From assembly GCA_902500775.1 (NCBI GenBank), contig CABVRZ010000015.1, positions 1-64,000 on the forward strand: a DNA stretch of 64,000 nt. Reading direction: 5' to 3'. Position 1 is the first letter of the stretch. Every line of letters starts with the position of its first letter. Below are positions 1 through 8,626 of the stretch, piece after piece. Source of the DNA: an uncultured Nitrospira sp. GTDB taxonomy: Bacteria > Nitrospirota > Nitrospiria > Nitrospirales > Nitrospiraceae. The notes beneath the pieces are model-generated. The model saw only the letters and a list, made by a program, of their open reading frames with translations, was not told where the DNA came from and searched no databases. The position numbers and the translations under genes were made by a program.

Positions 1-436
1 GCACGAGTGTCGCGCCATCTTCTCCAAGAAACTTCTCCGTGCGAGTTTGAGCCTTACGCCACGATGGACCGATTTGATTCAGCAGGTTGCGACCTTGGAC
101 TGTAATCTGTACGGGTAGGCCTCGGCCGTCTTCACCATCGGCCATCTCTTTGATCCATCCATTGGTCAACATGATCTTCAGATTCCGGGTCAGTGTGGAT
201 GGATCGAGGTGCAGCATCTTCCCAATCTCTATACGTCGAATGGGGCCGGCCTTTGTCACAAGAACCAGAAGACTCAGCTGGCTTGCCTTGAGGCCAAAGT
301 GGCGAAGTTCAGCATCGTAAATACTCGTGAGCACACGATTGAGTTTACGCACACGCACCAGCAGGCACTCACACGCGATCTGATCAATAGTACAGCTGCC
401 TGAATTCACTCGTTTATTTGTTTTCGTTGTCGTCAT
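1..436 (-). CDS. MarR-family transcriptional regulator, 3' end cut by window edge
   Basis: The minus-strand frame opens with ATG at 436 and stays open to base 1, so about 145 residues are visible and the C-terminus is missing. The protein has the winged-helix layout of MarR regulators: an N-terminal dimerisation helix, then the recognition region around DPSTLTRNLK (residues 78-87), then the wing containing ADGEDGRGLPVQ. Such proteins normally act as dimeric repressors sensing small aromatic or oxidative signals; the ligand cannot be told. A perfect 12-bp palindrome lies just upstream of the start, which suggests autoregulation. The archease gene lies upstream in the same direction. Confidence 0.82.
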   Translation of the reverse strand, partial: MTTTKTNKRVNSGSCTIDQIACECLLVRVRKLNRVLTSIYDAELRHFGLKASQLSLLVLVTKAGPIRRIEIGKMLHLDPSTLTRNLKIMLTNGWIKEMADGEDGRGLPVQITVQGRNLLNQIGPSWRKAQTRTEKFLGEDGATLV

Positions 437-445
437 GACACATTA

Positions 446-457
446 TTGCATATGCAA
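446..457. promoter_or_regulatory. Palindromic operator candidate for the MarR-type regulator
   Basis: TTGCATATGCAA is a perfect 12-bp palindrome 10 bp upstream of the MarR start codon at 436. MarR-family dimers commonly bind short palindromes with TTG...CAA ends overlapping their own promoters, so this is the likely autoregulatory operator. Binding is inferred. Confidence 0.5.
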
Positions 458-529
458 ATACATGAAGTCGAGCGTCTTTCAGGCAAGTCCTGAAGGACCT
501 TCTACAAAAAGTTTGATCGAGCGGCCTCC

Positions 530-967
530 CTATACATCCAAGACCACCCTGACTGTCCATCGCCCTTCATGCTGTTGAAGGCGATAGAGATGTTTCGTGA
601 CTCCCTTCACATCCGCTCTCAATGTCTGAGCTGAGCCATTGACCGGCTCTCCGTACAGTGCACCCGTTAGTTTCCAGCAGCGCTGGTCCTGGCGAGTCAG
701 TATGAGTTCTGACCGACTGAATACGACCCCGGCTGCATCCTTCCAGTACACAAGATCTGAGAGCCAGTCGAACAACAGTTCAGCCGGATCCTCATCGGTT
801 CGCTCAATCACGTGCCGCCAGGTGTCCCCTACGGTCATAGGATCAGCTAAGACGTCAATAACCGCACAGGTCGCTCCTTGGAAAAGTTCCTGGAGCGAAC
901 CACCGCGGGCATCGAACGCCAGATCAGCCGTCGCGATGTCGTCCAGAAAGTGAAATTCGTAAGACAT
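530..967 (-). CDS. Archease-family protein
   Basis: This 145-residue protein has the archease pattern: FHFLDDIATADLAFDARG near the N-terminus (the family has an H/D-T-A-D-type metal-binding segment), then a helix containing ELFQGATCAVIDVL, and the typical C-terminal strand ending VRVVLDV. Archease activates the RNA ligase RtcB by promoting its guanylylation with metal-bound GTP; no rtcB is visible here. The length matches the family (about 140). It sits 70 bp downstream of the M24 peptidase gene on the same strand and may be co-transcribed with it. The usual His of the metal site seems replaced by Asp (DDIATAD), so activity is not certain. Confidence 0.75.
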   Translation of the reverse strand: MSYEFHFLDDIATADLAFDARGGSLQELFQGATCAVIDVLADPMTVGDTWRHVIERTDEDPAELLFDWLSDLVYWKDAAGVVFSRSELILTRQDQRCWKLTGALYGEPVNGSAQTLRADVKGVTKHLYRLQQHEGRWTVRVVLDV

Positions 968-1037
968 CAGCAGATAGAAGAAGAGCGCTCACCAGACGGG
1001 AATGCGCGAAGATCAAGAATGTGGTCGGAACTGCTCT

Positions 1038-2186
1038 CTAGCCGAGCTCGAATACCTTGGGGAAATTCGTCAGATTGCGGCAGCCGTCTTTCGTCACAAG
1101 CACCATGTCTTCAATTCGCACGGCTCCTAACCCTGGGTAATAGAGCCCTGGTTCGACCGTGACCACATGACCTTCTTGAAGCAGCGAGCCGGTTCGACTG
1201 ATTCGAGGGGCTTCATGAATATCCAGTCCTACACCATGCCCTGTCCCGTGAAAATATCCCTGCATGCGTCCGTTTACCAAGCCTGTCTTATAGCCGGCCT
1301 TCTCGAACCTTGTACAGATCCCCTGATGGATCTTCATCCCGTCAGCACCATCCTTGATTTTTGCGATGGCCTCTTCCTGTGCATCTTTCACAATACTATA
1401 CAGCCGCTTGAGCTCAGGGCGCGCTGTTCCCCGTATGACCGTGCGCGACATGTCGGCAAAATAGCGACTCGTGGCAGAGCGAGGAAACACATCGAAGATA
1501 ATGCTGCGATGAGCGGGCAACGGTCCGCTCCCTTCATTGTGGGGATCACAGGCCTGTTCACCTCCTGCCACGATCGTATGCTGGGCGATACAATCTTGTT
1601 CCATGAGCTTCACGTTGATGAACTTTTTGATCCGCTCGGAGGTCATCGGAAGACCGTCCAGCCACAACTGTTCTGCCTTAATCTCAGTCCGACGTAACAT
1701 CGCATGGGCAGCGGCGACAGCTTCCTCCGTTGCCCGTTGCGCCGATTCGATATGGCGAACCTCTTCCGGCGTCTTCACCACCCGCTGCTCATAAAACGGA
1801 TCCGCCTTCGGTTTAAGGCTATAGCCCCGCTCCTGCAATCGCGCGGCATGGATGACCGGGAAATTCGCTGGAACCGACAGGCGTCGGATCTTCGCCTCTT
1901 TCAACACCACATGGACGATATCGACGGCGGTCGGAGATTTGATGCCCTGCTTCTTGGCCTTCTGTTCGACCTCAGAGTACGACAACACTCGATCCACCGA
2001 GGCTTCAGACCTGGCACGATCCATCTCCAGATCGCTCATCACCATCATCCGTTCCCCTTTGATTTCAAGATAAATGAAAGGGTCTGGAGCCATGAATCGC
2101 GTGGCATGGTACAAATTCGAGTCCAGTTCACTGGCGGCAATGAACAGAATGGCGACTTCTGGCTGGGAGATCGTCTGACGTTTCAT
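1038..2186 (-). CDS. M24-family metallopeptidase (Xaa-Pro aminopeptidase type)
   Basis: The protein is 382 residues long. It has an N-terminal creatinase-like domain (residues 1-140) and a pita-bread metallopeptidase domain (from about 145). Visible active-site segments are IIFDVFPRS, the His-containing FHGTGHGVGLDIHEAPRIS, EPGLYYPGLGAVRIEDMVLV and a Glu near the end, which together supply the two-metal ligands (Asp, Asp, His, Glu, Glu). In the first ligand segment the order is IFDVFPR rather than the usual DxGAxxxGYxSD, with the second Asp in FADMSRT. The family removes N-terminal residues preceding proline or cleaves X-Pro dipeptides in the cytoplasm. No signal peptide is seen. Confidence 0.85.
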   Translation of the reverse strand: MKRQTISQPEVAILFIAASELDSNLYHATRFMAPDPFIYLEIKGERMMVMSDLEMDRARSEASVDRVLSYSEVEQKAKKQGIKSPTAVDIVHVVLKEAKIRRLSVPANFPVIHAARLQERGYSLKPKADPFYEQRVVKTPEEVRHIESAQRATEEAVAAAHAMLRRTEIKAEQLWLDGLPMTSERIKKFINVKLMEQDCIAQHTIVAGGEQACDPHNEGSGPLPAHRSIIFDVFPRSATSRYFADMSRTVIRGTARPELKRLYSIVKDAQEEAIAKIKDGADGMKIHQGICTRFEKAGYKTGLVNGRMQGYFHGTGHGVGLDIHEAPRISRTGSLLQEGHVVTVEPGLYYPGLGAVRIEDMVLVTKDGCRNLTNFPKVFELG

Positions 2187-2361
2187 GAATGAGGAGCGAT
2201 CGAATCGACTGGATCCCGCCGGGGTCCGGCAGGTTATGAAATCCTAACAAGCACAGCGTTGGAAGATTTTTTTCAACATTCGGTCAGAGTATGATCTGGA
2301 GCGATGCTAACACGCGGAACAGAGTCGGTCAAGAAAGAGCATCGCCGCGAGCAGCCTGCAG

Positions 2362-5300
2362 TCAAGGCACCGCAGGAGCTGGCGATGGCGTCAGATCTTT
2401 GGGCCGCACGCCGGATTCTTCATCCGGTGTCACGAGATCCATCGGAAGCGTCAAGGTATTCGTGAGCATATCGACCGCCAGCTGTGCCAATCCGGTGAGG
2501 CCAGAGGCGAACGACTTCACCGGCAGGTACGTCACCTCCGGATCTTCTATCCCTCCCTTCACCGTAAACATGGCCGTCGCTAATCCTTTCCGATCTCCGG
2601 CGATGATTCGTCCGAAAAGTGGAAGCGCCTTAAGAAATTGAGAATAGGACCCGAACGGACTCACCGCCACCGCAAGATCCAGTTGGTCCGTGGGCAGATC
2701 ATAATTCCCTGCCGCGGTGATCTTGAGGATTGGACTGTCGATAATCAAATTTTCTGTCTGAAACATGCCGTTTTGGATGGCGACGGTTGAAGAAATTCTG
2801 TTGTATGGCAACCCCTCTTTTTCTAACTCAACCTTCCCTTGTAAAACAGCGGGAAGATTCAGCAGACTGATGATCTTCCAGATCGCGCGTTCGTTCGATT
2901 TCAGGATTCTCCCGTTTGCCAACAACACATCGACCTTGCCATTTAATGAGGGGTAGACCCCATGGGGATTTCGTCCATGGCCACGAATGACTCCACTGAT
3001 CCGAAGCTCTCCAGATACCCCGTGCACTTGTGCTTGTGTCAGCCTCAGAACATCATCGAATTCTACACCTGTAGCCCGAAATGACAGATCCAGTTCCGCC
3101 GGCGCGTGCGGTGGAAGTTGCACGACCAGCCGCCCCGCCACGTGGCCATGGATGGATTCCCCGGACAGGCGATCCACATCAAGCACTCCATCCTGAATCA
3201 TGATTCGCGCAGACAGCGCGGAGAATTTCAGGTGTCGATAATGTCCACGTGCGACTGCCGCGGTCATGGTTACCTGACTGGTCGCCGCCAGTGTCTCTAG
3301 AAACTCTCGGACGGGTGAGCGCTCACCCTTTGGGATCAGCAAACTCAAGTCAAGCTGATTCGACTCAATCTTCCCACTGATCATTGGCTTTGCCGGCCAA
3401 TTTCGAACCGTGGCTTCTATGGCAACATCGCTACTCTGAACATTGAACGACAATCGCTTGAGCTCAACCTCGTTGCGGAGAAATCTGATGCGGGCATAGA
3501 GATCCTGAATAGGCCCATCAATTCCCTTCGCCTGCAACACTCCGTTCGTCAGCCCCATCCATCCGGTTAGGCGCCATGCGCGCCAATCCGGTTCTCGACT
3601 TTTGATATCCAGTGAGAGCTCGAAGTCCCCTCCTTCAAGTCCGCTTGTGGAGATCCATCGAGGAAGACTCGTGACCGGAACAACCCCAGTTGCAACTGCC
3701 ATATCAACTAGGAAGCCGTTCCCAAACTGCAGCGTGCCCTTGGCCGGAATGATCAAGGATGGCAGGACCAGCACGACTCGATCCAGCTTGACGCTGGCAG
3801 TCTGGGGCAGCACCCCATCAAACTCGACCGTCGCACGAGCCCCGATTGGCTTATTGATCACCCCCAGTACAACTTTCGCCTCATCCAATACAATGGATCC
3901 TCGGATATGAGGTCTCGCCGTCATGCCCGAGAGCGTCGCCGTCGAGACCAGAGTCCCCTCCAGTACTTCCCGATCCGTTGCCGGTAGTCGGAAGAGTCGT
4001 GCCAACTGAGTAGCATCCCCACGCGTACGAATAGACACATCTTGGAACTGACTACTTGATCCTCCAGTAACGGTCCCTTGAACCTGGACTGCCATCCCGC
4101 CAAAGTTCCCGGTCACCTGATCCAATTGTGTCGCCCCATCCGCCAATACAAACCGTCCTTGCACCCCCGTCATCCGCTCCGGCAATGCGGGATGACTGAG
4201 GCTGATCTGGCGAGCAGTGATCTCCCCACCGGCAAAGGTAATCCCGCCGGGTTGATTCAACGGGCCGACAAGGCGAAAGGTCGTGACCGCTGTTCCTTCT
4301 GCATCTCGAACCGCAGCGAACACCTGTGCAATTCGCTCTATTTTCACCGTCCTCGAGAGAAACTCCATCAATGCTGGGGCCCCCATTTCACCCGTCATCT
4401 CCAGTTCCAACCACGGACCTGTATCAAGAAAGGACACCTCTGCTTTCCCATCGGTCAGTGGCATCGTTCCATAGTTCCCCGTAATCTTGGAGATACGCAC
4501 CCGCCCCGTTTCAACCACAATCACCGCCGCCAAGTCTTTTGCCGCGACATGATCACGACCGACGAGCGCATGACCGTCTTGTACATGGAATTCCCCCGTT
4601 GCCGACAACTGAGGACCGGTCGTGGTCGAACCAGTCAGTGTAGCTTTCACAGCCTGCACCTTGCCATTGATCTGGCGCTCCGCCAACAGAGCCGGTAACT
4701 GTGGATGGATCCACTCAGGGGAAATGGTTTTCAGCAGTTGCGGTAGCGCAACAAGAGAACTAGTGAATGTCACCGAGAAAGTGGGCTGGGGGGTCAAGAC
4801 ACCGGCAAGGCTCGCATTGCCTGTCAGGGTGATCTCGTTCAGATGGGCACTCATATCGGACAACACCATGTCATACCCAGCCACACCCGGCATGACACGC
4901 ACGGCACTCCGGAGATTCAACGCGCCTTGGAGATGATTGGAAACCGGCCTCGGACCAAGAAAATCGGCCGCGTCGCGCATCTTGATATCAACCGCATCGA
5001 CATGCCCGTCGAACTGGAACCCAGAAACCGGTTCCCCCATCTCGTCACCCGACAAGGCCATTGGCTGTTCCGCCTGCTTGATCCCTCCATCCAAGGAAAC
5101 TTTCGAGACTCCGTGCGCCCCCTGATGAGACATCGCCACATGCACATCGGCAAGCCCCTGCTCCGGTCGAACGGTGAGCTCAAACTCAACATGTTCCAGC
5201 GTGATGGACCGAACGCCGTCCGGTCTGGCCGCGTCCATCACCGTGATCGTTCCATTGACTAACTTTGCTTGTCTGACCATGAAGGTTCGGGCCATCAGCT

Positions 5301-5721
5301 CCATCGTATCTTGATCGGTCTCCGCTTGCCCGTTGACTCCATCCAGGACGTTCCACCGACCGCGTTCGTTCCGCCGAAGCGTCAGCGTGGGCTCCTCGAT
5401 CAAAAGTCGCTTTCCGACAATTTGTTTTTTCAGGAGTGGGAGGAGCCGAAGGACGAGGTCCACTCGCTTCGCCGTGAGCACCACTTGCGCCGACTGCGGG
5501 TCATGGATCACGACCTCAGAAAGTTCCACACGAATGCGCGGAAACACAACAAACTTGACCCGATGGACAGCGATTTTTCGACCAAGACTCTGCTCCAATT
5601 GCTCTAGGACAAAGTCCTTGAGATAGTCTTGACCGGTCAGCTCCCTCGAAAACGCGAGCAAGGCTCCGGCGAGAATGACGAGAACGAGTATGCTCAGCAA
5701 GGCAAGCCGAAAACGGGACAC
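2362..5721 (-). CDS. Large AsmA-family envelope protein
   Basis: The 1119-residue product starts at GTG 5721, preceded by a G-rich ribosome-binding stretch. An N-terminal transmembrane helix (residues 6-24, LALLSILVLVILAGALLAF) is followed by the AsmA N-terminal signature QLEQSLGRKIAVHRVKF. A very long repetitive beta-rich region comes next, and then the AsmA C-terminal region around FQTENLIIDSPILKITAAGNYDL. AsmA/YhdP/TamB-like proteins form periplasm-spanning grooves that carry phospholipids to the outer membrane, and this size fits that bridge-like class. It is monocistronic between the M24 peptidase gene and the divergent pgm gene. A Pro-rich C-terminal tail ends the protein. Confidence 0.8.
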   Translation of the reverse strand: MSRFRLALLSILVLVILAGALLAFSRELTGQDYLKDFVLEQLEQSLGRKIAVHRVKFVVFPRIRVELSEVVIHDPQSAQVVLTAKRVDLVLRLLPLLKKQIVGKRLLIEEPTLTLRRNERGRWNVLDGVNGQAETDQDTMELMARTFMVRQAKLVNGTITVMDAARPDGVRSITLEHVEFELTVRPEQGLADVHVAMSHQGAHGVSKVSLDGGIKQAEQPMALSGDEMGEPVSGFQFDGHVDAVDIKMRDAADFLGPRPVSNHLQGALNLRSAVRVMPGVAGYDMVLSDMSAHLNEITLTGNASLAGVLTPQPTFSVTFTSSLVALPQLLKTISPEWIHPQLPALLAERQINGKVQAVKATLTGSTTTGPQLSATGEFHVQDGHALVGRDHVAAKDLAAVIVVETGRVRISKITGNYGTMPLTDGKAEVSFLDTGPWLELEMTGEMGAPALMEFLSRTVKIERIAQVFAAVRDAEGTAVTTFRLVGPLNQPGGITFAGGEITARQISLSHPALPERMTGVQGRFVLADGATQLDQVTGNFGGMAVQVQGTVTGGSSSQFQDVSIRTRGDATQLARLFRLPATDREVLEGTLVSTATLSGMTARPHIRGSIVLDEAKVVLGVINKPIGARATVEFDGVLPQTASVKLDRVVLVLPSLIIPAKGTLQFGNGFLVDMAVATGVVPVTSLPRWISTSGLEGGDFELSLDIKSREPDWRAWRLTGWMGLTNGVLQAKGIDGPIQDLYARIRFLRNEVELKRLSFNVQSSDVAIEATVRNWPAKPMISGKIESNQLDLSLLIPKGERSPVREFLETLAATSQVTMTAAVARGHYRHLKFSALSARIMIQDGVLDVDRLSGESIHGHVAGRLVVQLPPHAPAELDLSFRATGVEFDDVLRLTQAQVHGVSGELRISGVIRGHGRNPHGVYPSLNGKVDVLLANGRILKSNERAIWKIISLLNLPAVLQGKVELEKEGLPYNRISSTVAIQNGMFQTENLIIDSPILKITAAGNYDLPTDQLDLAVAVSPFGSYSQFLKALPLFGRIIAGDRKGLATAMFTVKGGIEDPEVTYLPVKSFASGLTGLAQLAVDMLTNTLTLPMDLVTPDEESGVRPKDLTPSPAPAVP

Positions 5722-5962
5722 ACCACCCCCTTAATAGATGCCAGACAGGGTTTCGTCGGCATCTTACCGAATCACTTAGATGAAATCCATCAACTCGACA
5801 TTTCACAAAGTGATGTCACATCGAGACGCACACAGTGAGATGACTTCTTCCACACTTCAGCCATCCCACCTCCATGACACACAGAACCCGACATCTATAC
5901 GATGGCGACCGTGCCCGACACGTAAGGTTCTCGCCCCTCCGGCCTTCATGAAATCTTAAGTA

Positions 5963-5991
5963 TTGACAGCCAACCAGCATTGAACTACATC
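5963..5991 (+). promoter_or_regulatory. Possible sigma-70 promoter of pgm
   Basis: A consensus -35 box TTGACA (5963-5968) is followed after 17 bp by a weak -10 box TACATC (5986-5991). Transcription would start within a few bases of the pgm ATG at 5999, so the message would be nearly leaderless. No Shine-Dalgarno sequence is visible there, which agrees with this. Confidence 0.35.
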
Positions 5992-5998
5992 TCTATCC

Positions 5999-7645
5999 AT
6001 GCCCGTTCATCCCTTCGCTGGCCAACCGGCACCGCCCTCAACCCTTGTGGAAGTCGATAAGCTCCTCGCGGCGTACTGGGCTGAGCAACCCGATCCCTCT
6101 ATCCGCGAGCAGCGCGTGTCATTCGGCACGTCAGGGCATCGAGGCTCGTCTTTCAAACGAAGCTTTAATGAACATCATATCGTGGCGATCGTTCAGGCGG
6201 TGTGTGAATATCGCGCCAGTCAGCGCACGACTGGGCCTCTCTATTTGGGCAAGGACACGCATGCTCTCTCTGATCCAGCCTTCGTCACTGCCCTTGAAGT
6301 CCTCGCTGCCAATGGCGTGAACACCATGATCGATGCCAATGGCGGATACACCCCAACTCCGGTGATCTCTCATGCCATCTTGACCTATAACCGACGACGA
6401 ACCTCGAATCTGGCCGATGGGATTGTGATTACCCCTTCACACAATCCTCCAGACGACGGGGGGATCAAGTACAACCCTCCGAACGGCGGCCCAGCCGATA
6501 CACAGGTCACTAAATGGATCGAAGACAGGGCCAATACCCTTTTGACGAACAAATTACACGGATGTAACCGACGTCCGATCGAACAGGCGCAACAGGCCGC
6601 GACTACTCACCGGCACGATTACATCCAGGCCTATGTCCGTGACCTGAGAAACATCGTCGATATGAAACTCATCAAAGCCACCGGACTCAAGCTGGGGATC
6701 GACCCGCTCGGTGGATCCGGCGTGGCATACTGGCAACCGATCATTGAGCAGTACGGACTCAATCTTGAGATTGTGAACCCAACAGTCGATCCCACCTTTC
6801 GGTTCATGCCCTTGGATTGGGACGGCAAGATCCGCATGGACTGTTCCTCCCCCTATGCGATGGCCAATCTCATCGCCTTACGGGATCGCTTCGACGTCGC
6901 ATTCGGAAATGATGCGGATAACGACCGGCACGGCATCGTCACCCGGTCAGGGTTGATGAACCCCAACCACTACCTTGCCGTCTCGATTGCCTACCTGTTT
7001 GCGAGTCGCTCCAAATGGAGACCAGATGCTGAGATCGGCAAGACCTTGGTGAGCAGCAGTCTCATCGACCGTGTCGCCGCCAAACTGAAACAGAAGCTGA
7101 TTGAAGTCCCTGTGGGCTTCAAGTGGTTTGTCCCAGGTCTCCTCAATGGATCGCTGGGGTTTGGTGGAGAAGAAAGTGCCGGCGCATCATTCCTTCGCCA
7201 CGATGGGAAAGTCTGGTCCACAGATAAAGACGGCATCATTATGGATCTCTTGGCAGCCGAAATGACGGCCAAGACCGGTCTCAACCCATCCCAGCTGTAC
7301 CAAGCCCTGACGAAAGAACTGGGCGAGCCGGTCTATGAACGGATTGATGCCCCGGCCACGCCCGAACAAAAAACGATTCTGTCCAAACTTTCACCCGATC
7401 AAGTCAAGGCGACCGAGCTCGCAGGTGACAACATCACAGCGATGCTCACCAAGGCTCCAGGTAATGGCGCACCCATCGGTGGCTTGAAGGTGGTGACCGA
7501 GCATGGGTGGTTTGCCGCCAGACCGTCCGGGACCGAAGATGTGTATAAACTCTACGCCGAGAGCTTCAAAGGGAAAGAGCATCTCAAGCGCATTCAGGAA
7601 GAGGCTCAGGAGCTGATCACTAAGGCATTGGCCTCACCGACGTGA
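5999..7645 (+). CDS. pgm: Phosphoglucomutase (alpha-D-glucose phosphate-specific)
   Basis: The 548-residue length is that of bacterial Pgm. Family motifs appear in order: [11 protein letters not shown] near residue 45, the phosphoserine loop [11 protein letters not shown] (around 145), the metal loop [11 protein letters not shown] (around 305), the sugar-binding [11 protein letters not shown] (around 390) and the phosphate-binding [16 protein letters not shown] at the end. It interconverts glucose-1-phosphate and glucose-6-phosphate in the cytoplasm, linking glycogen and cell-wall sugar synthesis with glycolysis. A methyltransferase gene follows after 13 bp and may be co-transcribed. The reading is confident. 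Confidence 0.95.
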   Translation: MPVHPFAGQPAPPSTLVEVDKLLAAYWAEQPDPSIREQRVSFGTSGHRGSSFKRSFNEHHIVAIVQAVCEYRASQRTTGPLYLGKDTHALSDPAFVTALEVLAANGVNTMIDANGGYTPTPVISHAILTYNRRRTSNLADGIVITPSHNPPDDGGIKYNPPNGGPADTQVTKWIEDRANTLLTNKLHGCNRRPIEQAQQAATTHRHDYIQAYVRDLRNIVDMKLIKATGLKLGIDPLGGSGVAYWQPIIEQYGLNLEIVNPTVDPTFRFMPLDWDGKIRMDCSSPYAMANLIALRDRFDVAFGNDADNDRHGIVTRSGLMNPNHYLAVSIAYLFASRSKWRPDAEIGKTLVSSSLIDRVAAKLKQKLIEVPVGFKWFVPGLLNGSLGFGGEESAGASFLRHDGKVWSTDKDGIIMDLLAAEMTAKTGLNPSQLYQALTKELGEPVYERIDAPATPEQKTILSKLSPDQVKATELAGDNITAMLTKAPGNGAPIGGLKVVTEHGWFAARPSGTEDVYKLYAESFKGKEHLKRIQEEAQELITKALASPT

Positions 7646-7658
7646 TACTTACCTCATT

Positions 7659-8516
7659 ATGACCCAGCACCATCCACGCTGGGCTCTCCCAAAGCACGAC
7701 TATTGGTCGACGCCGTTTGCCGAATCGTTGTTGCAACACCTGGATCTTTGCCCTGGGCTACGCATGCTCGATATCGCGTGCGGTCACGGCATTCCGGCTT
7801 TCTATCTCGCCGAGCAAATCGGTCCAGCCGGAGCGGTGCTGGCCATCGATATCAGCGCCGGTCAGGTCGCTCGCGCGAGGGCGATTCAAGGCTCGCAACT
7901 CCCATGGCTCCGGTGCGAATGCATGGACATGCGGGATCTGCCTCACGATCTCCCGATGTTCGATCGCATCACGGGAAACCTTTCTGTGATGTTCTTTCGA
8001 CCTCATCGATTTCAAGTCGTTCAAGGCCTGGTGAAACATCTTGCACCGGGAGGCCAGCTGGTACTCACCTTTCCATCGTTTGGAACATTTGACTCACTGT
8101 GGAAGCGGGTGGATTGGATGATGATCCAGCAGGAACTGATTAATGAACGAGAGCGATTCCAAGCCTATTTGAACGAGCGACCGTCGGCCAACGAAGCACG
8201 GGAATGGCTTGAACGACTCGATCTGGAACGGATGGAGGTATCTGAGTATCCGTTAGAAGTCACAACTGGTCCGGGCAGGGAATTTCTCCACCATCCCCTC
8301 CTCCGCGGCGGCTTTCTCGACGATGTGTACGAATGTTTTGAGGATCAGAATCTGGCTGAAGAGTTTATGACGGCGATATCGGAAGACATACAACACTTCA
8401 CACCGCTGATCGCACAACGTTGTGTGCTCACAGGGTGGAAGCGGAATCCTAGCAGTCTGCTACAAAACCCTTCGTTCATCCTTCGAGAGCCTCAGGACGA
8501 ACGGGGCAGCCATTGA
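7659..8516 (+). CDS. Class I SAM-dependent methyltransferase with a REP-encoded tail
   Basis: The N-terminal Rossmann domain has motif I LDIACGHGIPAFYLAEQIG (about residues 38-56), then LAIDIS (motif II) and MDMRDLPHDLPMFDRI (motif III/IV), so S-adenosylmethionine binding is well supported. The substrate is unknown. The last residues (after roughly GWKRNP, residue 266) are encoded by the repeat element at 8449-8587. The terminal peptide SFILREPQDERG is the characteristic translation of a REP unit, so the native C-terminus was probably different. The gene lies 13 bp behind pgm. Confidence 0.85.
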   Translation: MTQHHPRWALPKHDYWSTPFAESLLQHLDLCPGLRMLDIACGHGIPAFYLAEQIGPAGAVLAIDISAGQVARARAIQGSQLPWLRCECMDMRDLPHDLPMFDRITGNLSVMFFRPHRFQVVQGLVKHLAPGGQLVLTFPSFGTFDSLWKRVDWMMIQQELINERERFQAYLNERPSANEAREWLERLDLERMEVSEYPLEVTTGPGREFLHHPLLRGGFLDDVYECFEDQNLAEEFMTAISEDIQHFTPLIAQRCVLTGWKRNPSSLLQNPSFILREPQDERGSH

Positions 8517-8587
8517 AACTATTGAGATGTTCCGTTCGTGCTGAGCTTGTCGAAGCACATATATTGAGTTTTTCAGCAGACTGCTAG
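8449..8587. repeat. BIME-like composite of two inverted REP units with outer inverted repeats
   Basis: Two related REP units face each other. The first (8478-8504) read on the minus strand begins CCGTTCGTCCTGAGGCT; the second (8532-8558) read on the plus strand begins CCGTTCGTGCTGAGCTT. Both continue with TCGAAG. They are enclosed by a perfect 13-bp inverted repeat, CTAGCAGTCTGCT (8449-8461) and AGCAGACTGCTAG (8575-8587). The left half is translated as the methyltransferase tail. REP units are moved or maintained by REP-associated tyrosine transposases, and a dead copy of one lies at 23113-23548. Confidence 0.75.
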
Positions 8588-8626
8588 TGCTAATTGCGAG
8601 GGCTGTTCCCAGTCAATGCCTTGAAG

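Noticed and set aside
4078-4698. Long plus-strand frame inside the AsmA-type gene
   Set aside because: It is antisense to a well-supported gene, His/Arg/Cys-rich, and matches no family.
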